Shown piece by piece: positions 10,618 to 22,514 of a DNA stretch of 64,000 nucleotides. A program made the position numbers and the translations under genes. Within the stretch, counting starts at the first letter, position 1. Each line of letters starts with the position of its first letter. Below the pieces are notes generated by a model. That model was not told the DNA's origin, searched no databases, and saw nothing but the letters and a program-made list of their open reading frames with translations. Origin of the DNA: Kalmusia sp. IMI 367209 (taxonomy: Eukaryota > Ascomycota > Dothideomycetes > Pleosporales > Didymosphaeriaceae); NCBI GenBank assembly GCA_027946365.1, contig JAPEUQ010000016.1, positions 248,001-312,000 of the forward strand. The letters run 5' to 3'.

Positions 10618-12099
10618 TGCTGGGTGAGTGGTTGGGATGCTAGCACAAAGATTGAGAAAGCCTCACGGCTAGCGAAGTAATTCGTTCACATTGATGGGCA
10701 TCACCAAGACAAGACAAGAGCATCCAAGTGCTGCACGCCTCCGTTGTTATGGTGTTGTTGGCTGTCAGCATGAACGCGGGTAGGATGAGAGCCGAGATGC
10801 ATGTGCGGGTCGCTCCAACCTCGGCATCGGCCTCGGGCTGCCCCGCCACAGCCGTGGCTGATATAGTATCTGCATGCGCCACCCTCACGTGCCTTCCTCA
10901 CTCTCCCAGACGGGACGGGGATCCAGACCTTGGCGCACTCCACTCTGGCAAATGCAACTGCGGGCACGAGACCCTGTGTTCGTTCTTCCGACGGTTCGAA
11001 GCGGCTCGAGGCTACCCGCAATTGAGGCTGAGTGTCGTGAGCAGGCAGCGCTGGACGCAGACAGCAGCGCAGCAACTCTATCTATATACGGCCGTGTTTT
11101 GATGAAGGGTGACGGAGGCATGGGCCGTCGCAGCGATGGGCAAGGTCACATCCGATGGCGGACGCGGTTGCCAATACAAATTACGAAGGAAGGGCGCGCG
11201 ATTGGGCAGAGATAAGCGTGCATCTACATCGGGCCTGGCGTGCGCTCACGGCCGTTGCGAACTGTCTATCGCAGCGCCGCCGTAGCACTGCCGCCTCGAC
11301 ACCAACGGACAGGGCGCGCGTTGCTTTTGGCGGCTTGCTGAACGCCACACGTTGCGCGCGGTGAGAACGTGTGTGTGTGTCTGTGAAGTCGCGACCTCTG
11401 CTGCGCGCCGCAACGGCGGCGGCGGTGGGTGCGCGCGCTGCTGCCCGCCCGATCAGAGATTAGAGATCCGCGATTAGGGCGCCAGACCGGGGTCATGGCA
11501 ATGCTGGGAGCGAGGCTAGCCGCTAGCTTGCTGGCTGATTTGGCCGTTGGAACCCTCGCCCTCAGTCGCCGCCATGGGCAGACGACGTCGTCCTTAATTC
11601 ACTGTCCCCTCGCTGTCCCTCCGTGGTTGACCGCAAACGGCGCTCGCTCGCACCCCTCAGCATCCCTCCCCCCGCACGCCTTCTCGTACCGAACCAACCT
11701 GCGATGCCTGCCGGCCACTCACCGTGAAAGAGAATCAGATATCGCGTGGTCCAAGCATCCCGGCCTGCTGTGACACCACACCGTACCCGTCCCTTATCGC
11801 TCACCGCGCCCGGTTCACCACCAATTGCCATCAAACCCAGACACGCGAAGAGCCGCAGGCTTGTTGGAGATAATCCCCTGCCAGAGTGAGCATCGCGCTG
11901 CACTTAAGGCCCCGTGCTGCTGTGCTCTCTTGACCGCCCTCCCGCCCGCCACTCTTCCTCGCACCTCCCAAACGCGAACCTTCGAATCGCCGCTCGTCGC
12001 GCAGTTTCACCGCCGTCCGGTTGATACTCGCATACCTGCAACTTCTACGCCATCCCTTGCCGCCCCCTTCACACGCGCCCACCGCTGCCGAATCCCACC
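10618..12099. other. Shared divergent promoter region
   Basis: 1.48 kb between the divergent starts of the alcohol oxidase and FYVE genes. GC-rich, with a short TG repeat (about 11369-11380) and pyrimidine-rich leader sequence near 11930-12080, typical of a fungal 5' UTR. No additional gene is convincing. Confidence 0.4.
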
Positions 12100-13391
12100 A
12101 TGGCAACCGACTACTCGAGCGCGACAATGGCCGCGCAGCCCACGTACCAGCATGCATACAGGAAGTCTGCGCTTTATGGCCAGATGGACTCGGGCTCCAA
12201 CACCCCGATCAACGTGTCGCCCACCTCGCCACGCAATACCAGTCATATGCCCACGCATCCTCTGCATGCTCCGGCGATTCGACCGTTGAAGACGCCTGGC
12301 TACATTCCCGCAGCTTTGCGTAGGACACAGAAGCCTACCCGACAGTCGCCGCCGACTGTCGATACGGGTGTCGAGACGCCCACCACCAGCTGGAGCACAA
12401 CCGGTTCGTATGTACAGAGCCCCGGCGATACCACTCCCATCACCCGCATCGCAACCGAGGACATGCGTAGCATCTACGACGATACCCCTCTCTCTCCTGT
12501 GGCCGGGCCCATCACTCGGAACCACTGGCAGGTACGTTGATTTCTTTTCGGTATTCTTCATTCGTTTCCCTGTCATTATTCGTTAGCACCCACCCTCCTC
12601 CACTTTTGTCGCGTGCCTTTCCTGGAGCGTGCCGCTGTTACGTACTTGGTGCGGAGCGGGCCCATTAGCGCTGCAGCGATCCCTAGGCCTCGCCGAATAC
12701 CGAAGCGTCTGTGGTAAGCGCATCCTAGCATCCTCTCAACAACTCTCGTATCGAGACTCGACGTCGCTGCACACGCGGCGCGTCTCTCGAGGGTGCGATG
12801 CTAGGGGTGAGGTTGTTGTGGACGTTGCTGCTTTGCATTTTTTTTACTTTTTTTTTTTCTTGTCTCACTTGACACCAACCCCCCACACTACGCTTTGGCG
12901 AATGCAGGGTCACCCGTCGCCGGCCACTCTCGGCCTTCCCGTAGTTCGCCTTCTTCTTACATTCGAGCCTCATCTTGGACTGTCATCGGCCAATCGGATA
13001 GCGCTGACTATGGTTTTAGCCTGATAGCTCTACTGTCGTCTGCACTGCATCGTGCTGCCAGCAACCCTTCGGCCTCTTTATGCGTCGCCACCATTGTCGC
13101 AAGTGTGGTGGTATTTTCTGCTGGCAGCACTCGCAGAAGCAGGTCCGCCTCAATGAGCACGCTCTCTTCCACCCGGAAGGTGACTGGCAGAAGGCATGCG
13201 ATCGTTGCCACACTCAGTTTCGTGAGTGGGAGCAGATGCGCTCCAGCCGTACCAACAGCGAGAGCTCTGGCAGTATTGAGAGCAGCGCTGCAGTTCAGAT
13301 CGACGCGCCGCAAGCGAAGCGCCCGGAGAATGCTCGGGTGGGTAGCCTTGCTCAGAGCCTTGGCGGCGGCTGGAACTGGAGCACCTTCTAA
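12100..13391 (+). CDS. FYVE zinc-finger domain protein, 267 aa
   Basis: Two exons, 12100-12531 and 13020-13391, joined in phase 0 across a 488 bp intron (GTACGT...TTTTAG). The join is well supported because it rebuilds the FYVE WxxD motif exactly at the junction (HWQ|PD). RRHHCRKCGGIFC and a later CDRC follow, so the Cys/His ligands of the double zinc site are present. FYVE domains bind phosphatidylinositol 3-phosphate and bring proteins to endosomes and vacuole membranes. The first 140 residues are Ser/Thr/Pro-rich and look disordered, with SPTSPR and TPLSP sites. The C-terminus is a short acidic/Ser region ending GGGWNWSTF. No other domain is seen, so it may act as a small adaptor. The intron is long for this genome. 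Confidence 0.82.
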
Positions 13392-14558
13392 GTGCGCGAC
13401 TAGACTGACGGGTTCCTATCCGATCATTCCTCTTTTCTTCACATCATGATATCCCGGACGGCCACTGTCCTGCTACGGACACGTGGCCATCCACACTGTT
13501 TCCACCTTTTACCGCTTCCTTGAAGCAACTGCATAATTGCATGGTATCCAGGCGCATAGCATTTTCCGGCGGTGGGCATTTGCAGCGATTTCAGCATTTC
13601 TTTAGTGCGCCCTAGACTGGCAGCGTTTCCGACAACGTGTGCTGTGACGGCCAACGAGATATCCACCTAATGATTGCTCTTTCTAGATTTGGTCGATTGT
13701 TCGACGGCATGAAGTGGCGACGAGGGTTCGAACGGAGACGGTGGTTCTTACGGACTGGCGTTATGGTCGTTGGTGAGTTTTGGTTTTGGTATGCGAACAA
13801 TGGTTTTCCGGACTGCTATGGCGTAGCTGTGGCATCCGACGGCGTAGATTTGGTGCGAGGACCGTCATGGTCAAGTAATGCTTGCGACTGTATGAGTACA
13901 GTAGATAGTGAATGCCGAATGATTGTCTTGAGAGATTCCTGCAGATGACTCAATGACTAGTGATGGCGTGATCAACATGAGGACCGTGATGGGGCTTCGG
14001 AGGCTCTCGGGGTGAGGGTGTGACTAAGTGGAGGCATGCAGTGCTAGAGCAAACAACTTCGGTGTTTGAACGATGCAAGTGTCAAACGGAAAGAGGACAG
14101 AGCCCCGTCTAAAGAGCACTTTGGGTGAGCACACGACCTTATAGCAGGCATTGGGAAAAAAACCAGTATCATGAAACATCATAGGTCGGACGATCCACAT
14201 AATTAACATAAAAAGTATCCACTCAGCCCTATCGTAGATCGCTGGCGGAAACGCTGGCAGGCTCCGATTGGTTGAGACCCCTGTGGGCGCATTCAAAATT
14301 CCAACATGTCGTTTTTTTAGGAGTGATGAGCTCTTATGAGCTCTTTCATATCCCACACGCTCGCTCACGCTCTCACCGCCCGTTAGAGTCGCTATTACGT
14401 GTCGTCCTATCACGCGTGCATCGGGGGTGAGACAGTTGGCAGTCATTCGTCCCTCATTCGTGTGGGCGGTGGGCGGAGGTGCCCCCGCTGTTCCAAGGCC
14501 TGCGCTTGCGGCTCTCTTCAGTCCCTGCAGACGACTCTTTAGCATCAAGGCTGCAGGT
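13392..14558. other. Intergenic, no gene seen
   Basis: 3' flank of the FYVE gene and 5' flank of the dihydrouridine synthase gene. Minus-strand frames at 14024-14629 lack conserved motifs. No RNA gene is seen. Confidence 0.35.
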
Positions 14559-16345
14559 ATGGGCTCTGAGGTGCAGGGTAAGATGGCGGAAGCGAATAAT
14601 GGGGTGGAAAGGCCGAGCAAGAGGGTCAAGCTACGTGGGAGGGCCTTCTACGAGAGCATTGGGAGTCCGAAGCTTGTGCTTGCGCCCATGGTGGAGCAGT
14701 CAGAATTTGTATGTCTCCCGACATCTATTGAGTCCCTTTTGCATAGAAAGTCGCTGACGATGTATTCCAGGCATGGCGCATGCTCTCTCGTTCCTTCCTC
14801 ACGCCGTCCGCGCAGTCTAACCTCCTCGCATACACGCCCATGTTCCACTCGAAGATGTTCACCGAAGGGCCCAAGTACCGCGATTCACATTTCCAGCCCC
14901 TAAAGTCGGTTATACCATCACCCGTCGATGCATACCATATCTCCCAGCTACCGGAGTCAGAGCGACATCTCGATGGCAACCCGGCATTCGACCGCCCGCT
15001 CACGGTGCAATTCTGCTCCAACGATCCAGATGATCTACTCAATGCAGCGAAACATGTCGCGCCATTCTGCGATGCGGTAGATCTAAATCTAGGGTGTCCA
15101 CAGGGTATTGCGAAGAGAGGAAATTACGGCGCCTTCTTGCAGGAAACCCCGGACTTGATCGCAAGAATGATAAAGAAGCTGGACGAAGAGCTGGACGTGC
15201 CCGTGACAGCGAAAATGCGGATTCTCGAGACGCGAGAACAGACATTGGCGTATGCGAAGACGATACTGGATGCGGGCGCGAGTATACTTACGGTGCATGG
15301 CCGCCGGCGGGAACAGAAGGGACATAATACAGGTCTCGCAGATTGGAAGATGATCCGTTATCTGCGGGAGAATCTGCCGAAAGAGACGGTTCTATTCGCG
15401 AATGGAAACATTCTTCAACACGACGATATCGCGAAATGTCTCGAGGTGACTGGCGCGGACGGTGTCATGACCGCTGAGGGTAATCTTTACGACCCAACGA
15501 TATTTGCGGAGCCACCTCCAGTTGGCGAAGAAGGTTGTGAATACTGGCGAGGACGAGACGGCAAGGGCGGATACCGAGTTGACGCCGTCTTCCGCCGGTA
15601 TATGGACATTATCCACGAGTATGCGCTTGGACGGGAACCACCCGTGCGAAAGCCACTTTTTCACCCATCTAATCCCGAGGAATCGCCATCACCGCCCCAA
15701 GAAGAAGAGGAAGGGCCGCCACGCAAGAGACAGAAGCAATCTAAAGGAGAGAAAGGCCAACTCAAGAATCCAAACCTTACAGCCATGCAGGCACATCTGT
15801 TCCATCTGCTGCGACCGTTAGTATCTCAACATCATGACGTGAGGGATGCGCTTGCGAAGTGCCGAATGGGAGATATCGAGGCGTACGAGCAAGTGCTCCA
15901 GCTCACTGAGAAGGCTGTCAAAGCAGGTATTCTCGCCTATGAACGAGAACACGCCGAAGATGCACCCGTCGAGGAGCCTAAAACTGCTCCCAAAGACGTG
16001 AAAGAAGATGCCAAGGAGGAAGAAGTAGACCCTTACACATCCTCTCTCGCCACTGTTGCCCGATGCAAGCGCCCATGGTGGGTATGCCAGCCCTACGTTC
16101 GTCCGTTACCGAAAGAAGCCATTGAAAAGGGCTCCATGCAGCTCAGTAAGAAAGAGAAGAAGAGGTTGGAGCTTGAAGAGGCAGAGGCCAAGGCTGTGGG
16201 GTTGCAGCCCGACGGTCGGGTTGAGAAGGAGAGTTTAAAGAATGGAACTGCGGATTCGACACCGGCTGAAAAGGCGCAGGTACCAGTAGAAGAGGAACAG
16301 AAGGAAGAGGTGGAGATACCGAAAGAGGGCCTGGTTTGTGGGTGA
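14559..16345 (+). CDS. DUS1: tRNA-dihydrouridine(16/17) synthase, 574 aa
   Basis: Two exons, 14559-14708 and 14771-16345, with a 62 bp phase-0 intron. The flavoenzyme reduces uridine in the D-loop of tRNA (U16 and U17 for the yeast Dus1 group) with NAD(P)H. Visible signatures: LVLAPMVEQSE at the start of the FMN barrel (across the intron), then AWRMLSR, and NLGCPQGIAKRGNYGAFL with the catalytic Cys at about residue 159. VTAKMRI, TVHGRRREQKG and DGVMTAEGNLYDP, which contact FMN phosphate and tRNA, follow. The C-terminal 200 residues include a helical tRNA-binding region, a short CKRPWWVCQPYVRP motif and a Lys/Glu-rich tail. I start at the ATG at 14559; a second in-frame ATG follows eight codons later. 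Confidence 0.9.
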
Positions 16346-18965
16346 ACATCCAGGGTATGAATAAGCATACCGAAATACTTGGTTAATAACGGCTTTGTGT
16401 ATCTCTAAGGCAATTGCAATTGTCGTCACGACAGCGATCCATATACGCCAAACGCTTGAGGGCTTCAATCTCAGCAGAGACCACTGGCTTCACCATCTGC
16501 GACCAGGTCTCGCAGCTTTGAGTCGTCTGTCCCCGCTCATCGACCCCAATATCCCTTCAATGAAAGGAGAGCACATAGCCATGAAGTTGTGCCTGGGGGG
16601 TACATAGGATCTAATGCGCCGAAACATGATAATATGATCACTGTCTGGTTCACCTGGGCTTATCTTCGCTTTCATGTTCACTAATTGATCGCTCTCTCTA
16701 TCCATGCGCGTCGACAAAAGCTGCCTTGACAACGTTTTACTCTCACGCAATTCAGATTCAGATATCGCACTCGCTTCCTTCGATCCTCCAATATCGCGTC
16801 TTGACCTACGATGATCTAAATCAATCTCCCAAAGGTGTCAAAGAGATGTTTTTTCTGCGACATAGAGATCAGGTAGTTCTTATTCCCGGTTTCAAAGTGT
16901 CGAAGTGGCCGCTTGCAATCCTCATAGAAAACAACTTTCGTCAGATCAAGCTCACTTTACAGAAGGATGATCATCGTGGCCGTGATTCACCGAGTGTGCC
17001 GACGCCGAAGGAATATGATTTTTACTAACAACTCCTGTGGATGGTGGATTTTTCGTTGGTTAAGTCCGTTTGTCTGTGACAGTCGCACCAATGGGCATTC
17101 TCTTGACCTTGGGGCTTCCAATTCGCGACATTGGCAGACAATAAAGAGGGTCCTGGGGCGCTACCCGGTCGTTGGTCTTGGGCGCACATCTACTTTTCGA
17201 AAAGAGAATAGCGCAGCTATAGCATGCAAGATTGTTGCCGAATTCACCAGTTCGTTGCATCAGATGATGAGTCCGACGATAGCTTCACAAACGCAATATT
17301 ATTAAGGCCTCGATCCTCTCCCGGTGAGCCGATAAGGCGACTACCCAGACCGGTGTCTCTCAACCGCAATCAATCCCGTTGCAGTTGCTTCATTCGGCCC
17401 CTATGATACGAGTTGCTGTGGCGGTTATGTTCTTCCAATAGATGTCGGCGGGGATCTTCCGGAGACAAGCTTCTCACTGCATGCGGCATTCGTACACATA
17501 ATGCAGTGGCCGTTAGCTGACCAGAATCTTGAACAAGCCTCTAGGGTCCAGGACAACAAAACGAGGAGGCTATTTGAAGGCCGGGAAGAGCGATGTGTGA
17601 TACTGTGCTCATTGTAATTGGGCGTTCAGGCATGATCTGCGCGTGCATACCTGTTAGCGGCTATTTAATACAGTGCAGGTCGGGAGGGAAGTACATTGGC
17701 CTTTTCAAGATTAATTTATAGTGTTCAGCTGCTATCTCGCATATCGTTTGAGATACACTAAACATCCTACATGTGGTTCACGAGAGGCTGGTCAGGGCTC
17801 TCAGTTTCTCACTATATTAGCGGCTAGGGAAGCTCTACAGCCACGTCAATATACAGCCCGATTCCGCATGTAAGACCAAATCATCTCACTGTTCTAGCGC
17901 AGGTACCCGTGTGCCACAGTACCATAACCATTGCGAGGTCGCCAATCTACGAGCGTATGCCACAAGCCGACGGCTATAGCGATTGACACCCAGAATAGAT
18001 TCCCTTTCCTCACCGTGGCAGATCTCTTATCATAGCCCTTCTTGCCTCTCCGCCCGGCCTCTTTGGAGGAAGAAGGACGTCACGAATCTGGTCTGTTGCT
18101 GGCGGTGGCCGGCAAGCTATTTCCTTTTGCCGCAGACTACTGCGAGAACAAAGATCGACTATCCTGTGATCACTTGACGGTGAGGGAGCGATTGGTGTCG
18201 AGTCGTTCGGATCCCCAATGCATCTCCGGTTGCATTTTGAAGTGGTGTCAGGGTCGCTTCTGCATCAGACTGGATTAAGCTTAGCGCGACATATGCCACT
18301 ACTACATCCGTTCGCTAGTGTCTCCTCGATTCAGACCACACATCAAGCTGATGAGCACTACTTTGATTAGATTACTCCCTTTTGATCATCGCTGCACCAT
18401 TTGCTTGTATGTAATGCCGTTTCTCCCGTGCATGCCATCATGGATTGTTGTACTGCAGTCTAAAGTGTGTCAGACTTGCGCTACTGGGACTAGCTTAAGA
18501 TCTTCTACAGCGGAACTAACGCACCATGGCAAGGCTGCTAACTTCCTTTGAGCAGCTGCGGTGGCGCCCGAGCAACAAGCTTCAATGACACCACGCGCCG
18601 TTGACCATGGAACGTTGTGGTGGGATGTCAATCCCATCCAGAACCTTGTTCGTACCCCCCTTCCATGCCCGAAAGGGTGGCACATAGATGGCCAAGCTAT
18701 TGGATAGCCAACGATTCTTCACCGATATCATGTCCTGCGCCGTCCGCAGTGCGGGATCTAGTTTTGTCATCACAATGCCAGCTCGGGGAAAGCGATGGCT
18801 CGCGTATATAGACATGCGGTCCTCCTCACTCAACGGTTGCCACGCGCTCTCACTCGCTCTCAGTGCCACTCAGTGCCTTTTGGCGCTAATTCCGCATGCG
18901 TCTAAACATCACATTCGTTGTGTACCATTAATCCATCTTTCGTTTGATCCTTCCACACGTTAGTG
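16346..18965. other. Gene-poor 2.6 kb interval
   Basis: No frame with recognisable motifs on either strand. The best-looking piece is a minus-strand stretch at 18582-18869, without an ATG at its 5' end and without a recognised family. The right end holds the laccase promoter. I cannot identify a transposon by eye, though a relic is possible. Confidence 0.35.
18805..18810 (+). promoter_or_regulatory. Possible TATA box of the laccase gene
   Basis: TATATA lies 155 bp upstream of the laccase ATG, a plausible distance for a fungal core promoter with a leader of about 100-130 nt. Seen by position and motif only. Confidence 0.25.
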
Positions 18966-21038
18966 ATGTTGTATGCAAGGGCCAGAGCAGCCTTGCTCGC
19001 TTTGCTCCTGTTGTGTCCCCTCGTCTCTTCGTTCGCAATCCGATCGAAGCCACTCTCGCCCAAAATTTCATGGAAGCCCACGAGAAGAGATACCGACAGT
19101 ACCAGGAATAGCAACCACACAGGAAGTTGCCAGCATGGACCCCAATCCAGGGAATGTTGGGGAAATTACGATATTGACGTCGACATGGACGAAGAATGGC
19201 CTGATACCGGAAACACCGTGAAGGTGAGCCTCAAAAATGACACGGAAGCAGCAAAATATCGCTAACAACGATAGTACACTTTTAAACTCAGCAATATGAC
19301 TATGGCTCCGGACGGCGTCTCGAGGCACATGCAAGTTGTGAACGGGCAGTATCCTGGTCCTGTACGACTTTCGAGGCGCTTAAAGAAGGATTGAAATGCT
19401 AACATCATCTAGACCATCGAAGCGAACTGGGGAGACAATATTGAAGTCACTGTTGTAAACAATCTTGTGGCAAATGGAACTGGCATTCATTGGCATGGCC
19501 TCCGAATGCTGGGCACAAATGATATGGATGGCACTGCAGGTCTGACAGAGTGCCCAATTGCACCAGGTGAATCGAAGACGTACAAGTTTAAGGCTACTCA
19601 ATACGGAACGTCTTGGTGGCATAGTCACTACTCAGTGCAATATGGTGACGGCGTGGTCGGTCCAATCGTTATCCATGGACCCGCGACGAAGAATTATGAC
19701 ATTGATCTTGGGCCTCTGCCATTCACGGACTGGTTTCACCTTCCAATGTAAGATGTTCTTAGCCATGCCTTTCGAATTCTGTGTGCTTACTTTGGACCAG
19801 ATACACCGTCAATTCAAACCAGCTCCACGCCTTTGGCCCGCCAGTTGCAGATAACCTGCTCGTAAATGGCTCGATGACCTCTTCAGATGGAGGACAATAC
19901 GCTGTTACCCACCTCACTCCCGGAAAGTCGCACCTTCTTCGACTGATCAACACTGGCATTAACAATTGGGTCAATGTGGCTTTGGACGGCCATACTTTCA
20001 CGGTGATTGCAGCGGATTTCGTGCCGATTGTTCCTTACACTACCCACACACTTACGATAGCCGTTGGTATGTACTACTCTCCCAGCCTCTCTTCTGCACC
20101 AACTTCACAAACATATGCGCTATCGCCGGAGAGTCTCAGCTAATTAGGCACAGGTCAGCGCTACGATGTGGTGATCGACGCAAACGAGACCATCGGAAAC
20201 TATTGGCTTCGCGTTGGCACGGGGGGCGGATCATGCGATGGGCCAAACACGAACGCAGACAATATCCGCAGCATCTTCCGCTATAAAGGCGCACCGGATG
20301 AAAATCCCAATTCATCACCATCGGCGCCATTATCGACGGGATGCGCGGATGAGACGAGCCTTGAACCTTGGGTAGAGACTCAGGTGCCTCAGGACATGCC
20401 TAAGGAAATGGAGGTCAGTTTCAGCAACACCGTCGTTTCTGGAGCGAACCTGGTGCAATGGCTTATCGACGACTCGCCGATGCATATCAACTTCAGCCGC
20501 CCCTCAATCCAGAAAATATTCAATGGAAACAACACCTTTGATCGATCGGAAAACATCTACGATATTGGAAAAGCGAACACGGTATGTCAAGTAGGAGCCC
20601 ACTAGCCACCTAGCGTATCTAAAATGACTTTAGTTTCAATACTGGGTGATTCAGCAAGACCCGAACAACCTCGCCGCAGTCCCGCACCCAATCCATCTCC
20701 ACGGCCACGACTTCTACCTCCTCGAACTCAAAGACAGCGGCACCTGGGACGGCGACACGTCCCGCCTCAACACGGACAACCCAGTCCGGCGCGACACGGT
20801 CACGCTGCCCGGTAAAGGCTACATAGTGCTCGCTTTCGAGTCAGATAATCCTGGCGTGTGGTTAATGCATTGTCACATACCGTTCCATGCATCACAAGGT
20901 TTCAGCATACAGTTTGCCGAGCGAAAGAGCGATATCAAGGGTGGGTCGGATTCGCTGACGGAGGAGTGCAATAGTTGGATATCGTATCGAGAGAAGTATT
21001 ACCCCGATGGCTTTACGGAAGGGGACTCTCATCTGTAG
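18966..21038 (+). CDS. Secreted laccase (ascomycete multicopper oxidase), 592 aa
   Basis: Six exons: 18966-19223, 19275-19361, 19413-19747, 19801-20066, 20154-20581, 20634-21038. All introns are GT..AG, 51-87 bp, and every junction keeps frame. Laccases oxidise phenols and reduce O2 to water at a four-copper site. A signal peptide of about 24 residues is followed by three cupredoxin domains. Copper ligands are complete: HWHG (141-144), HSHYSVQ (185-191), HPIHLHGHDF (476-485) and HCHIPFHASQGF (537-548). The type 1 axial position, ten residues after the Cys, is Phe, as in high-potential laccases. Several N-glycosylation sequons occur. The protein ends GDSHL, resembling but not matching the DSGL/I/V plug of many ascomycete laccases. 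Likely roles are lignin/phenol oxidation or pigment synthesis; no pigment cluster surrounds it. Confidence 0.92.
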
Positions 21039-22514
21039 AGAGAAGATAGCGGACAGTAGCGTGGGCTACGGGAGAGAAGTGAGTGGGTGAGGATTGAATT
21101 TGACAACGATCCAGTACGTCTGTCGTCGGCGCCACGGTGAGGTCGACGGGAACAGCGGATTGGAAGAGCTCAGCTCGAAGAGGAGGAAGTTGAGGCTGTG
21201 GCATTATTCTATATACATAGTGACCTGGTGCTATGTAATTAGTGGGAGGTGGCGGTGTTTGTAGCCTTATTTTACGTCTTTAGATACGAAGAGTGGGTAG
21301 CTTTACAGCGCAAACGCGCAAAGATGTTCTACATACTGGATACATTAATATCAATTGGAGGATACATTGCATGCCTTTACAATGCCTTGGCCCACGCTGT
21401 GTGTACAAACTCAGTGGCAGAGAAGATGAGAATGAACGCCGTACGTATTATGACCAGCACTTCAAGTTTCAAGGGAAGACTTATGAGGACCTTGGGGTCG
21501 TAGATTAGCTCTTGATTGTGGTGTGTAAATTAACATCGTCCCTGGTGCCTGAAGCGGTCTAGTGAGTGCAATACTTCGGCTTGCGACACTGATTAGAATA
21601 TTGTCCACAGGCACGTGACAAGGAAAACTCTAAGACAGAACATATCGGGGCACCATAATAAACGAAACAGGGCCTGCGCATCACAGCTAATATTATCGAC
21701 ATTTCAAACCAAGAATGGATAGCAGCCCGCACGCACCCTCACTCAAGGAGCTTGTGCTACGTTGATCCAACATAAGTTCTGTAAGGTCGACTCTGTGTCG
21801 GTTGTATAATTGGGCGCGCGCTTTAAGGGCAAGTAATCCACCATGTCTTCTCTTGTGCCATCCTCCTTCGCACGCACTATCCGCACTCAACGTATTCGCC
21901 GCGCGTCCATCATCGCCGTCACACTTGACGGTTAGCCTACGAGCATCACCCCAGTATTCTTCCCAAAGCTTAGAACAGCTCGCCCGTTTAAGCCTCCACC
22001 GCACTGCCTTGGGAGGTGGGATGGCCTGTTATCATCGACTGGTGCCCGCTGAGTGAACCGAATGTGTGGCTGTATAATGGCGGTCAAGAATGGCCCCCTA
22101 TCAAGTGAGAACATTTGTGTCTCTGCTTATTTAGGTAGCGACCCGTCATTTTCGCGAAGTACTATCGCTTGTAATGATTCTCCTTCAGCTAATGACCCGC
22201 CATCATGCTCTTCTGGGTGCATTTGTAACCGGTGCCGTGCCAACTTGTCATGTTTTCGTGCGCCTTCGGAGGTACTCTTGTAGCCAGAGGAAGTTATTGA
22301 CAATTTCTGAACCCGTCATTTAGTACTGTTTGAAAGTCGAGATAAAGGCCACCACATACGAGTGAAAGATCGCCAGTCGAAAAATCCAAATGTCACACCG
22401 ACACGCATGATTTCGCTGACAAAATACGCGCGATGCTCAACAGACCTGCTACATGCTGCGCCACCGGTCAATAATCTAATAGCTGTTAGCAACATGAAAA
22501 AGGATAGCTATTTG
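21039..22514. other. Intergenic, no gene seen
   Basis: 1.5 kb between the laccase stop and the stop of the Fungal_trans_2 gene on the other strand (convergent). AT-richer, with short random frames. No terminator motif or repeat is clear. Confidence 0.35.

Noticed and set aside
13725..13740. GGTTCGAA, resembling a tRNA B box
   Set aside because: The flanking sequence cannot form an acceptor stem or anticodon arm, and no A box lies at the right distance.
16726..17028. 100-codon plus-strand frame
   Set aside because: Starts without ATG and has no recognised motif; could be a relic but cannot be supported.
18582..18869. 95-codon minus-strand frame just upstream of the laccase
   Set aside because: Begins without ATG; the translation looks partly protein-like, but no family is recognised and it overlaps the likely laccase promoter.
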